From Gnetum montanum (lineage: Eukaryota > Streptophyta > Gnetopsida > Gnetales > Gnetaceae): a stretch of DNA of 64,000 nt. The notes beneath the pieces are model-generated. The model made no database searches. It saw only the letters and a list, made by a program, of their open reading frames with translations, and was not told the DNA's origin. Positions 23,807-35,939 of the stretch are shown piece by piece (within the stretch, counting starts at the first letter, position 1; each line of letters begins with the position of its first letter). The stretch lies in NCBI GenBank assembly GCA_015680685.1, contig MNCI01017900.1, positions 357,038-421,037 of the forward strand. The letters are read 5' to 3'. A program made the position numbers and the translations under genes.

Positions 23807-23960
23807 AGTGTTGGGTCTTCATACGAGACATTTGGCAAATGTGAAAGACATCTCGCAAGCTTTGCAGATGTCTTTCAAAAATAAAAGATGTCTTTGCTAG
23901 GTGAGAGACATCTCCCATGGTAGAGAGACATCTCCTAGGAAACAAATATGTCTTCCTTGC
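23707..23960 (-). promoter_or_regulatory. AGACATCT-type repeat array, internal to G
   Basis: About ten copies of (g)agacatct/agatgtct in both orientations, densest at 23840-23945, just upstream (minus strand) of the 129-codon frame. Same motif as in the G LTR. Confidence 0.6.
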
Positions 23961-24800
23961 AAGTTGGTTTTCATAGAAAGACACCTATTCCAAGCCAATG
24001 ATGGCTCGTATGACTAGGGAAACATTTGAAATTTCCTATTCCAAATTGGAAAATGACCAAGACATTGGAGAAAAAGATGGAAATAACTTGAGATGCTTAA
24101 GTTGAGGGGAAAGGTTTCTAGGTTTATTTTCTTGGTTTTCTTCATAAATATTGGTATTGATTCATGTTTGTATGACCATGACCATGAGATGATATGAGCA
24201 TCAAGTAAGTTGATGAAGTGTGGCAAGAGTGTCAAGAGAGTACATTGAGTGAGTGCAGGTTAGGATAGTAGCTCCAAGGTTAATTGTGTGGTGTATTGTC
24301 CTATATGTTCTTGTGTCTTACTTCTGTGTTGAGATCTCAGTCTCAGGTTGTGGGAGAGATTCTCATTTGGTTGTGTCTTGCATTGAGAACAACCATTGTG
24401 TGACTATAGAGTCTTATGCTCTACAACATTGTTTGAGTGTTGAGAGTGTTTTGGATGTTTTATGGACTTTGAAAGATACCTGTGTGAAGAAAGACCTTGA
24501 CACAATACATACAAAGTTATGTTGAAGATATCCTTATAGGCATTTTTGTACCTTATAGATAAATTCATCTAAGTGTTGTAAAAAATGTCTCTATTGAAAA
24601 AGACACCTTTAAGACTTGGAGAAATCTGTAAGTCGAAAAGTTTTAATAGAAGTCATCTATCAATTAGAATTTATCAAACAAGAATTTAGAATTGTTGATA
24701 GAAGACATCTTTTAAAAAAAGACATATTTACCAAAGACATCTTTCATGAGAAGGACATCTATCAATAACTATTTCACAAAAAGCACAATCATTGATTGAC

Positions 24801-25740
24801 CATTTTCCTAACTAAAGGAACATTCAACTTTCTTTTCAGTTCTACCTGAAAACCTGATATGGATATGAATTTTAAAAACACAACTTGTTCATTGGGATTA
24901 ATAATTTCTAAGCAATCTTTATATCAATTTAAATATTGTATTACTTATGCTTGACCTTTATGATTTGTCTTCCTATCACTTTATCTTTCTAACTTCAACT
25001 ATGCTTTAACAAAGATTCATCTTCACCTATATATGTTTTAGAGGGAATAGGTTTCCATCTTTTCTATTTATGCATTCATTGTTATTTAGAACTAGGGCCT
25101 TATTGCTTATTCATTTCCTTTCTTTCTTAATATATTCCAAAGTTGTATCTATGTTGGATCTTCTTTATTATGAAAAATGTGTAAAGTATATATTTGTAGA
25201 TTCGTATTTATTTCCTTGATTTTTTAATTTTCCTTATTTGACTTGAGGGTAAGTGGTCGATAGGGGTCTTACCAATTTTGAACCAGTGGGATATATTATA
25301 CAAATCGCAATGTGATCTAGTTGTAAGCTTTGAAGATGATGTTGAGTGGATTACCAATAACACTTATGTGTATCATTGTGTTATGAAATATAAAAGTTAT
25401 TATAATACATATAATATAATTAACACCCATGATGCCATGGTGAGAGATAAAGAGAATATTTATAATTTTATGTTTTATAGTTTTTATGGATTTTAAAATG
25501 ATAAGGAATAAAACAATAGTAAACACATGCATTGCAATCCCTCTTAGGGACATGCATAACACCATACTTGAAATGCAATAAAAATAGCTCTTATTCAAAT
25601 CCTCGATTGCCCAACACCATGTCGTATAGTTATAACCTTCTTGGATAAGGATGAATCGTCATAGCTTAAGAAAATTAGAAATAAATAAATAAATATTTTT
25701 ATAGTTTTTAACATTTAATATTTTTTAGTATTTTAGTTTT
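24801..25740. other. AT-rich region, no gene seen
   Basis: Short frames on both strands overlap each other and have no recognisable sequence. Nothing else supported. Confidence 0.5.
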
Positions 25741-28301
25741 TAAGGCATCAATGGTAGAATGAGGAAAAATCATAAGATTTATTCACCATGTAAACATTTG
25801 ACTCTACATTGACCAAATGATTCTTGGCTATGTAAGCAAGATAACACTTTAATAAAGTCTAGCTACACTTGTGAAAGTGATATCTCAAAACACACATAAG
25901 ATAAGAAAGAAAATCAACATACCCAAGGGAGGAAGAGCTCTTCACATAAAACTATATGCTAAAAGCTAAATAGAAATGCTAAGGTTGAAGTTGTTATGTG
26001 TAAGACTTTATCCTAGGTATTTCTAGTTTTTGCAACACAACGATAAGGTTTGTTAGTGCCTAGGCATTAATGCAGATTCGTTAGCATAACCTAGGCCTAT
26101 CAAAATTACACTAGACATGATAGTGAAGTAAAGGTACCAAACCAAACATTTAAGAAGGATGTATTAGCACTCCTATGCTGATGTAGGGGGTGTGCTATCA
26201 TAGGGTAGTCAACACATTCCCTTCCTAGCATACTTTGCTTCCAATTTTGGATATGAGCCAGAGCATCAAGGAATATGTTGAAAGATTCCTAAGGTTCTTG
26301 AATAAGGATGGAAATATCTTAGGAAGTCTAAAACATGCACCAAACTTGCAAATATAGAATGGAATGTTAGGATGCAAACCTAGGAGTTAGAAACCTCAAC
26401 CATGCATGTGAAACCCACAAACATAAGGTTTTAAATAATTTGAGTCCAAGGCTTATAATTGTCCTAGAAAATGCTACTGGACGACTCATCATTCCCTTGG
26501 GACTGATTAAAGCTAGTCTCATAGCTTTAACATCCAAGACACAAAACTAGGATTAGACACATGACATGATCAATGTGAAGGAATACAACTGTACAAATAT
26601 ATATACCATGACTATAATATAATACAAGTCACCTCATTGAGAAGTGCTAGTGAGTGGTGGATGAGAGAAGAAGCCACCTAATGTATTTGCTTAATATAGA
26701 AAGAATCTTAAAGACATTGGTGTAGACATATGAAATCTCTAAAGTTTGATCTTAAGGTTTGTGACCCTTGCTTAGAGTTGCTAATTATATTCATACATTA
26801 GTTCCTACTCTCATAGAAGTGCATGACCCCATTCCTCAGCATCTACCTATACTAGTAACTACTCCTTGCCTACAAGAGCTCATGTTGGACCATGTTCAAA
26901 TTGACTACTAAATAAAATTTCTTCTCTAACTCTATGCATGGTTGAGCTATAGAAGTATAAACCACATAAAGATCCCTCCTTCGTTCTACTTGTACATCTT
27001 CTTCTACCTTCCTAACTTTCCTCTCAAGGATTATGACAGCTACTTCATGGTGGAGGATAAAGATGTTCTCCAACAATTCCATCTTCTCCTATAGTGTTAG
27101 CTCACTTATGGCCATTTGTTAGAGGTTGGTCTGTAAGGTATCAAATTTTTTCTTTCACCTTGCATCTCTTCCCAGTCACTCCTTCATTAAGTAGAGCTAC
27201 AAGTTTATACAATCTATGTACCTAAATATCCTAGGTTGCCTACTCAATTAGATGAATCTTCCTAAGCTCATTGGTTTTTCTGGTAGTCTTGTTTGCTAGC
27301 CCCTATTGTAAGTTCTAGTACTTTTTTTCTATATAAAGGTATTTGTCCCAAAATTGAACCATGATCTAAGTTTCATCTTTTAACCTTTGTACTTGATGAG
27401 AAAGAAAGTGTACTTGTTTCTCTTTCTTGACACATCTTTTTCCACTCTTGGGACATATCCTTCAGCATTTTGATTTATTTCTTGAATTCATCTTTCATGA
27501 ACATTACTTCTTCACCAACTTGGCATGCCTAAAATAACTTAGCTTGCAAATTCTTAATCTGCACATCTAGAGTAATTGTGTAAGGTATTGGTACCAATGG
27601 TGTGATGTGTTCTAGTTATTCATGCAACCATTGTACCTCATTCTAAATTTTCCTAGCTCCCTTAAATAGAAAGTTCTACTAGCATTTGTGATTTCTAACT
27701 TAACGTACCTTGGTGAGCTTATTCTTTACTATACTATCAATGTTCCTCAATAGCAACTCAGTGTCTAGATTAATCCTTTACTCTTCTTTCATCCAATAGC
27801 TAGTCTTGGGTTGAGAAGTAGGTAGCTAGAGGACCTCTTCCACATGCTACACATTGTGCATGCTACACCTTGATCAATGTGAAGAAGAAATACTCTGTGA
27901 AGAAACATGGATTTGTGAGTGAATAGGGGCATCATAATGGATCATGGGTGGATCATTCAATAAGGGAAAAAGAAATTGGAAAAGATCCTTACTTATAGTT
28001 TCACCATCCATGATGGCTTCCATCATGTTCAAGAAATTGCTACTAAGGTTTTGTGAATCCTTAACATGAATTATGGCAACTTGGTCCTCATCTTCAATGT
28101 GCATAACATGTGAAAAAACACCACCAAGAATAGCTTCCTCCCTCTACTTGATGCTGAGACTAGGAGGGCAAGAGATAGATCCACTAGGCCATCCCACTTG
28201 TGCATGCTAAGATGTTTAAGACATGGATGATGTCCTTGTTTGACACTATTGAGTTGGTTTAAAGGACTGATACGAAATACCTTCATTGAATATATATCAA
28301 T
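25741..28301 (-). mobile_element. Element D: 3' part (3' LTR end and ORF2 remnant)
   Basis: Minus strand. A candidate LTR start TGTTGAC at 26214 is preceded by a purine tract. U3 at 26190-26174 reads CCCCTACATCAGCATA. From about 26300 to 28301 the minus strand is decayed coding sequence rich in Glu, Lys and Leu (for example 'LLENIFILHHEVAVIILERKVRKVEEDVQVERRR' at 27080-26970), consistent with the coiled-coil part of an ORF2. The sequence is cut at 28301/41078 by element C. The left LTR boundary is unknown. Confidence 0.4.
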
Positions 28302-29226
28302 TGATGAGTGGTGAGGTACCTCTATACCCAACCATATGAATCACAAAGTGTTCATGTGCGATCTGGTTGAATTCCATGGACTTTATTGTTTCTAGTGCAC
28401 TAGTTCTCTAGGAAGTGAATCTTTGCCTTAAGGTCAATCGTTGTCTTCCTAATTATACTTGTGACATGTGTTGGTATGGTTAAGTGTAATTGAGGCATCC
28501 AATTTTTACCATTTTGTGTTTTATAGTTTGGTGTTCAAAATGTAGATAAAAGGAATTGGATTAACTAGTTTAAACTAACTAATTAACTAGCATATAATTA
28601 GTCCCAATATAAGCATCAAATCCCACTTTCCATACACATCCTAAACCCACATATCCACTATTGGGCAACCAAGCGCTACACTACTGGGTGTACCAAGCAA
28701 TAACGCTGCTAGGATTAACAAGCAAATACGTGTTATGCTTGAAGTGGTCATACTTATGTGTGTAATCTATCTTGCTTCATTACTTCATTAGCTTAATAGC
28801 TAGAAAATATTCAATAATTAATTGGAAAAATTTAATAAATAATTAAAAACATTGAATGCATAAATGAAATATCTAATCTATCCAAAGTGCTACGAGGTTT
28901 ATCAAAAAGCTCATCTTTATTGCTGCACACACTATCGTGCTTAGGTACAACAATACTCAAATAAAGATCCGTACACTCAATGATTCCTATTGCGGGCACT
29001 TGAGAGAAAAATTATAACTTTCAAATGGAAAAACTACAAGAGCTTTGATGCAACTACAATCTCTTCTTGCCATAAATGTAGCTACATGTGTGTATTTATA
29101 GTTGAAAACCAACATTGCGTTGAAGAGGCCTCATCGATGCATGATACAATGCGTTGATGAGGCCTAGTAGATGAGGTTGCATCGATGAGGCCTCGTTGAT
29201 GTAGACAACTAAACTGCTACTCATCA
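28302..29226 (-). repeat. 3' LTR of element C (925 bp)
   Basis: Minus-strand TGATGAG...CTCATCA. U3 (29215-29105) contains about four modules of the type catcgaTGAGGCCTCgttgatg, and the TATA box (tataaata) lies at 29100-29093. It matches the 5' LTR over R/U5, but the 5' LTR has only one such module, so array length changed after insertion. Confidence 0.9.
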
Positions 29227-29238
29227 TACCCCCACAAC
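29227..29238 (-). other. Polypurine tract of element C
   Basis: Minus strand GTTGTGGGGGTA directly abuts the LTR start. The same GGGGGTA core precedes the 3' LTRs of B and E. It primes plus-strand DNA synthesis. Confidence 0.8.
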
Positions 29239-29474
29239 TAAATAAAAAATCTTCCTTAAGTTCTTTTACAAAATTGGAAAGGTATGGGATTATGACTGAC
29301 TTTTCTCAAAGAAAACAAACTAACTAACTTGACAAAAAATGGAGTGTCTGAGTGTACGAATTGTGACACATTACAAAAAATGATGGTGTTCAAGACACAA
29401 AATTGAATACCATGACATAATTCTTCAAAATAAAATAGCATGTTCCTTGATGACATGAAGTGTGGTGGAGAAGA

Positions 29475-31988
29475 TCAAACAGTCCCAGGCGATGGTGGCT
29501 CTTGAGGCTCTAAGGGATCTTCACTGGCTTCACACATGGGCAATGGTTAAGGTGGTTGCAGCTATCTTGCTGCTACTGCAACTTCAGGTGATAGGCAGAA
29601 AGCATCCAATAGTGCTTTCATTTTCTCCTCCTTACTTCTGGGATGATGCACCATGCATGTAGCTTTGTCAATGTGTGTTGGAATAGATACATCCTAGGGA
29701 CATGGGATTGTTAGAAATAACTCCTTTGCATTTACGAACCAGGAAACAAACTATTTGCATTCAATGTTGAATGCCTTGACTATGTCCTTCAACTCTTGGT
29801 AGTCATTCATCTATTTGGCTAGGTTCTTAGCAATTGATCATTAATCTGTGAACTGTGCTTTAAGAATTTCAAGTTCAATGTTTGCAGTCTCAAGCTTCTT
29901 CTTGATGTCTTTGTGGTGCTTGAACTCAGCCTCATATAACAAATACAAGCTAGCCACTTGCTTCTCTAACTTTGACCGCAACTGTCTAGTAGTCAACATT
30001 GCTAGATTTGCATATTGGAGATTGGCCAACTCCATATATTCTATGATTTCTTCGATTTGCAACTCCTTTAAGTTGATCTCTACTTTGTTGTAGGATTTGA
30101 TCCCATCAACAATGGGTTGCCACATTTCTCTTCCTTATTGGAGTTTCTGGAAGGCTTCATTTAATTTTTCCTTTGCCATTTGAATGTGTTTTTCATTAAT
30201 TTCCTTTTGCTGGCCAACATGGTCTTTGTAGTGATTCTTCACTTTCTCCAACTTGCGAGACTCATTCTTCAAGGTGGCAATCTCGATGGCAAACTTTTAG
30301 CGCAAGGCATACATTTCCTCCATTGAAAAATTTTGATTTTCTATGGCCAATCTTCCTAATTCTATGTTCACCTTGGTAAGCTACTCTTGCTATTGATGAA
30401 TAAATTCCTACATTTGGTCCTTCTAAGCATCAACATTTCATAGGCAATAATTTTGTGCGGTCAGGGTCTCATTCTTTTGGCGCATTTGCATCAAGCCCTT
30501 TTGAATTGCATACATTTTTTCTTCTACCATGGATTGGTTAAAGATGGTCATAACTGCCTCCTTCTCACCCTTCTAGAATCATTCTTGAAGTTTTTTGAAA
30601 GCTTTATCTCTTGTTATTATTGGGCTAAGGATCGCAGGATCTACAAGTTGGGCATGTAGTCTAGAAACCTCCATAGCCAAGTGTTGATTTTGTTCCTGGA
30701 TTGGTTTGAGTTGCCCCTCCAAAATAATGCATTTGCTCCTTGCATTCAATAGCTTTGACTAGGTTACAATGGTGTCTTCCAGGAAATCAAAGATATCCAA
30801 AATCGATTGCCTAGTTCCCACTAATCATTCTAGCAATCCTTTATGCTAGGTTGCATTTAGCTTTCTATTGACCATTCCTAAAGATGTCTACACATCTTAA
30901 AGTGCATATATGTCTAGTACAAACACTATAGGTGCATTCAATGCTTTAGCAACATGGTTAGCACAACTTTAATCAATGTTTCTTGCCCTTGGTGCTGCAT
31001 CACCAAGATAGTTGCATCTTCGCCTTCCTCCAAATGCATTGAGAAAGTGGCAACATTCCCAAATATTTCTGGGAATAAATGGTGTTGTGATAAAGACACT
31101 ATCACCTCCTGAGCATTCGGATCTAACCTTGCAGGCAACTACGTTTGTTGGTTAGAGAAAATTGAACCATCCCTCTCCATCTGACTAACTATTCGGGTCA
31201 CCTCATTAAGATGACTAATTACCTATTAGTACATAGATGGATCTGCCCCACTCATTTCTACATGTTGCTCTTGTTTTCTCAAGAGCTATTTTAAGATTTT
31301 TCATAGATGCTCAATGGTTGCACAGTTCTCTAACGTTATTTCTTGAGTAGATGGTCGTGGTGGCTACTCCTCTTCTTGAGTCATTATTGGCACATTTTTT
31401 TTTCAAGATTACCTCTTGGCTTCAAGATTACCTTTTGTGGATAATTCTGCCAGCTATGTTCCAATGTCAGGTAACCCAAGTGCTTGTAAGATAGCTTCCA
31501 CTGAGTAGGACACTTAAATATCCTTGATTTTTATAACGAACCCCAACCTTTGATTACTCCAAAAGAGATATGTCTCTCTCATGTACCATTCCATGCTAGA
31601 TGTGATTATTAGTGACATGGGAGAGGTTTGCAGTTGACTCTTGACATCTACTGGAGCTTTCTCAAGGAATGGCCTAAAGTTGATTCTTGAATGACTAATT
31701 GTTGGATCTCTCGAGTCTTGATGATGTCTAGGTAGGCTTAAGTCTAAGTGATCTCAGGCCTTGGTACAGGTCTAGGCACTTCTTCTCATTATAATCATTC
31801 AATTGGAACTTCTTCTTTTAGAATCTGTTAAACAGATTCCACTTCGAACTCCTCACGAAGAGGTCTCATTGCATGGGTTGCCTCTAGGGTTCTTAGACTT
31901 GTTCTTGTTGGCCCCTTCCAACTTTGGGCTACTTCTCTCATAGTTGACAGGATTTTCCTTCCTACAGGTGCTTTTGTTTTGGTACCAT
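29475..31988 (-). pseudogene. ORF2 of element C (extra gene after pol)
   Basis: Start ATG at 31988-31986, directly preceded by a splice-acceptor-like 'gtgattacag'. The stop is TGA at 29477-29475. N-terminal basic leader 'KTKAPVGRK', then a region aligning with the B/E ORF2 domain ('MEWYMRETYLFWSNQRLG', near 31590-31540). Next a long Lys/Glu/Leu coiled coil, best read at 30125-29841 ('EEIIEYMELANLQYANLAML...LEKQVASLYLLYEAEF'), and a Pro-rich end. Position after integrase is that of the env-like gene of Athila elements, but no signal peptide or membrane segment was seen. Function unknown. The frame has many stops. Where B and E have a stop (TAG) after 'MYQF', C keeps Trp. Confidence 0.75.
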
Positions 31989-32287
31989 CTGTAATCACAA
32001 TGAGACCATGGATTAGCAATCATTGTGTAGCCTTAAAGAAATTGGGATATCTTTATCTTTTAAGGATGGTTACACTTGGATAAGTTGTGATTATGGCTGA
32101 TTTGATTATTTCAATTATTATTTATTTATGTATTATCATTAATAAATTGCCTCGGAGGTTGTTGGAAGGGTTAACAGTTGAGAAAATTGATGTTTATATG
32201 TTATTAAGGTTATTAACCCTTTGGAGGAGTTAGAAAAAATTTCATCGGAAACCTTAAGGTTTGCAATCCCCATAATAAAGATCTTAC
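31989..32287 (-). other. Predicted 5'-UTR intron of C ORF2 mRNA (299 nt)
   Basis: Minus-strand donor AG|GTAAGA at 32287 and acceptor ATTACAG ending at 31989, so the exon would start with the ATG. It lies between the internal TATA box and ORF2. Similar arrangement in B and E. Confidence 0.45.
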
Positions 32288-32433
32288 CTCTGGTAAGTGC
32301 AAGGTTGAAAAATGGAGTGATTTGGACAAACAGTTGGAAAGTTATGATCTCTAGAAGGGTTTGGGCTCTGCAAAATTGCAAAAAATCCTCGTGTGTTATG
32401 AGAAAATGATGAAAAATTCCAAAGTGCATGGCG

Positions 32434-32525
32434 GTATATATAGTGTGTATGCACTATGTTGATGGGGTCTCATCGACGAGGCCTCATCAATGTAGTTGGC
32501 TACATCGATGAGGCCTCATCAACAC
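32434..32525 (-). promoter_or_regulatory. Internal promoter-like array and TATA box upstream of C ORF2
   Basis: Minus strand: two or three tgatgAGGCCTCatcgatg-type modules (32525-32448) followed by TATA (ctatatatac, 32443-32434), about 450 nt before the ORF2 ATG. The 15-mer catcgatgaggcctc at 32503-32517 is identical to 29180-29194 in the element's own LTR. Array then TATA is the same order as in U3. Confidence 0.7.
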
Positions 32526-33970
32526 ACCTGTTGACCACAATTGACTTTGGTCAAACTTGCAAAATACAAGAAAGTTTTGCATGAAATTGAGATGAAATGA
32601 AAGCTCAAAAGGCCAAGAATAGTATGAAAACATGAGAAGTGGGTGTTGGAGCTCATAAATTTGGAAAAATGGAGAAAAATTACTTTGGAGGATGAATGAG
32701 ATAAAAAGTTAAGGAGCACAAAGCAGAATACTCAATGGAATATGCAAAAGATAGGATTGTAGCAATGTTAGATGTAAGGGACCTTAACTAACCAAACCAA
32801 GAGCTATGCAAGTGGGTCCTTCCCATTTTAGACTCATGCCATTTTTTATCCTTGCATAACCTCAACTATGAAGTCTATGGGCCCCTTAGTCGATTTAATG
32901 ATCATGAAAAGTTAAGGACCAACCAAAAGGAATCTACTCAAGAATTCCAACACATCAGACTAAGACATAGAACATAACATCAGAGTTATGGTAGCATGGA
33001 TGGATGATAGAGAAGGTGGAATGGAGTTATGAATTAAGGTCATAAGAAGTCCCTTGTGGAATTTGTGTTTAAAATGACCTGGGAAGGTCCATCCTTAGTC
33101 CAAATCAAAATCAGTTGCTTTCAATGACTTTGCATTGCCACTCTAAGACTAATCCACCCACTTGAGATTCGAGAGTGCTTCCACAAGACAACCACCATTC
33201 CATAAAGAGAAGAAAGGAGAAGTAGGAAGTGAGAGAGAGGGCCTTAGTTAGAGGTGACCTTCAAGCATAAGTGCATGCCTTTCTGGTCCCATAACTAGTG
33301 CTTGTAGCCCATTTATTTGTCCAAGGGATGTGCTTTAAATTTCAATAGCTTTTTTTTTTTAATTTTTGGATGGGAACCACACCATGCAAAGACTTATTCG
33401 AGTTCCTATCAGTGGTTGGTATGGAACAGTAAGAAGTCTATGAAAAACACCCAAGCACTCAATCAAGAAGAAGAGTACAAAGAGTATTGAGTCCCCTTGA
33501 ACCTTTGAATTCATCCTAATTTCAGAACTACCAAGGTCACTGATTAATTAAAAGTTTCTTAATGGAAGGGACCTCAAATTTCAACCATAGATTTCATTGG
33601 ATGGATGGATGATGTGAACTCACTACCTGCTCCATGAAAAATAAATCATGTCAAAGTCATCAGACATCAAAATTCAAAAACAGAAACTAGACATTGACAA
33701 TCACAACATCAAGCACAAACCATCATTAGTAAACAGCAACAACGACACTACGTCCTATGATAATAAAGCAATTTTATTAGCAAAATAAGAAAATATCACA
33801 CTTGAATTAAAATAAAATGAAGTAAAATATACAAGAAAGTGTGAAATAATCAAGAAAGGTTCAAAGGTACTAACGATGGTGAAAGATTAGAAAAATTTGA
33901 AAAATCAAAACTTTGTAAAATAAATAATCTTGTAAAATAAAAAACATGGAAAAGAAAAAGTAGAAAAACT
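32526..33970 (-). other. Spacer between pol and internal promoter in C
   Basis: Untranslated, AT-rich. Part (32800-32850) resembles a stretch near 43085-43110 in element D ('caagtgggtccttccca'). No gene recognised. Confidence 0.5.
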
Positions 33971-33979
33971 GAGAAGCCA

Positions 33980-35260
33980 TATTGATGGTTAGCATATATG
34001 GCCATCTCCCCCATGATTGAGTTGGAAGGAGGAGGTCCAAAAAATAGAACATGGTTGTCCATTCGTTGAGATGGTAGTTGCATTGGCTTGTCTTAGCTCT
34101 AGGAAAGGTTTTACTTGTTGTATATTGACCAAATGCCTTTTATTTGGACTTTCAGGTTTGTAGATTATCATGGCCCCAAAGGAAAAGGTTTGATCAATTA
34201 TATAAGGTCCCTCCCACAATGTCTAGAATTTTACCTTTTGAGGTACATGTGTGAGGTTCCAATATAGAACCTTATCTCCTAGTTGAAGTTTTACTTTCCT
34301 AATTCTAAGGTCATGATATTTCTTGCTAAATGTCCTATTCACCTTGTTCAAGGATAGGGCCACTAATTAATTTTCATCTAACATTTTCAAGTTGATCAAT
34401 CTTTCTTTCTGTGCTAGACTTAGGTGAAGATTTAAATCATAGGCTATTGAGAGTGTACAGAGCTCGAATTGAATCAGGAGTGTTGGAAGTTTCTTGTACA
34501 CTACCTTGTAGGGAGAATAGCCAATAGGAAGTTTCCAAGTTGAATGATAAGCCCAGAGAGCATCGTTAAGCTTTGTACTCCAATATTTTCTATATTTGCT
34601 AATGGTCTGCATTAATATCTTTGTGATCTCCTAGTTGGTTACCTCTACTTAATCGTTGGCTTGGCGGTGGTAGGGTGTTGTTAATTTATGTTTAACCACT
34701 AAGTGTTGCATTAACTTTCTAAAAGTGACACATGTGAAATGAGTTCCATTATCAGAAATTAGTGAACATGGCATCCCAAACCTATTTACAATTATTTTTT
34801 GTATGAATCTAGTAGTAGTGGACAATGTACAATCAGCAACGACTGCTACTTTTTCCCATTTTGTGTAGTAGTCAACTACTATTATAATATACACTTTTCT
34901 ACTGGACATGGGTGTTATGGAACCCATGAAGTCAATGCCCCATATGTGAAAAAGCTCCAGTGGTTGAATCCACTATTGAGGATCTTCCATGCGAGCAGTC
35001 ATCCCCCCATCTCATTAACAACATTTACAAGACTTGACAAACTGGTGGGCATCCCTAAAGATTATAGGCCAATAGGATCCTGCCATTAGGATTTTTATGG
35101 TCATGCATCTCCTTGCATAATGGCCTCCGTAAGGCCCTTCGTGGGAATCTTGGAGAACACACAATTGATCTTTGTCAGGGACACACCAATGAATCAAGCC
35201 ATTAGCACACACCTTGTATAGGTGTTCATTGATTTCCATGAAGTACTTGACTCATTGAAG
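33980..35260 (-). pseudogene. pol: Integrase of element C
   Basis: Minus strand: zinc domain H-H-C-C at 35170-35015 ('HEGPYGGHYARR', ending 'CKCC'), then the DDE core. First Asp in 'VVDYYTKW' (about 34880), second in 'LISDNGTHF' (about 34755), Glu in 'HRQAND.VEVTN' (about 34650). The C-terminal GPY/F motif is 'WEGPYIIDQTFSFG' (about 34215-34170). All catalytic residues are still readable. Stops occur between the open segments (for example near 34640 and 34365). Integrase inserts the cDNA and generates the 5-bp duplications seen here. Confidence 0.88.
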
Positions 35261-35276
35261 GAATTTTTTCTTCTTT

Positions 35277-35760
35277 CTAAAATCCAAATCTTATGGTATT
35301 TCCTAAGTCAGAAGTGAGGATGCCATTGTACCATGTTGTTTCTGTAGACGTTTGTTCACTTATTGCTCTAATAAAGAGCAGTGTGTATGGAAACTGATTA
35401 GAGAGTAGGCTCTCCTCCTCTTTATTATCCCATCTTAAGTGAGAGAGGTGGTTAGCAACCACATTCTCAATTCCTTTTTGATCTACCATCGTGAAATTGA
35501 ATTCCTGCAAGATCACTAGCCACTGTATGACATGAGGGCTCACTATTGGCTTATTCATGAGGAAGTAGATTGCATTATGGTTCATATGCACAAATACTTT
35601 GTAACCAAGCACATAGTGCTTAAAATTTTCTAGAGCATACACCATTACCATTAACTCTTTCTCCATGGTGGTGTAATTTAATTGTGCTCCCACAATGCTT
35701 CGACTTGTGTAGTGGATGTAGTATCTATGTGAGCACTACTTCCAAGGTGTAGTTAGATGC
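35277..35760 (-). pseudogene. pol: RNase H of element C
   Basis: Open segment 35693-35277: 'MGAQLNYTTMEKELMVMVYALENFKHYVLG' (catalytic Glu present), then 'VHMNHNAIYFL', where gypsy elements normally have TDH (Asp to Asn). Later 'NVVANHLSHL' stands where ADxLS with Asp is normal. Both changes are G-to-A on the coding strand, as expected of methylated-cytosine decay on the other strand. RNase H removes the RNA template. Confidence 0.85.
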
Positions 35761-35939
35761 ATCTATTATGATATGGAAGGGTATGGACCAATCTGGTGCT
35801 TGCAGGATTGGTGTTTCTATGAGTTTCTCTTTTAACTATTGGAATGCATGTTCACATTCCTTGGTCTAGATGAAAGGTGCATCTTTCTTTGTAAGCTCTA
35901 CTAATGACTTTGCAATCTTACAGAAATTCTCTATGAATC

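Larger units (their letters stand above)
22472..24800 (-). mobile_element. Element G internal region (decayed)
   Basis: Adjacent to the G polypurine tract. Holds one 129-codon open frame (23806-23417) and two further clusters of the same octamer (23707-23960 and 24580-24780). No gag, protease or polymerase motif was recognised, and nothing is supported in the remaining sequence. Confidence 0.35.

Noticed and set aside
24253-24525. 90-codon + strand frame with a hydrophobic start
   Set aside because: No recognisable family, no intron or promoter context, lies in decayed LTR material; probably chance.
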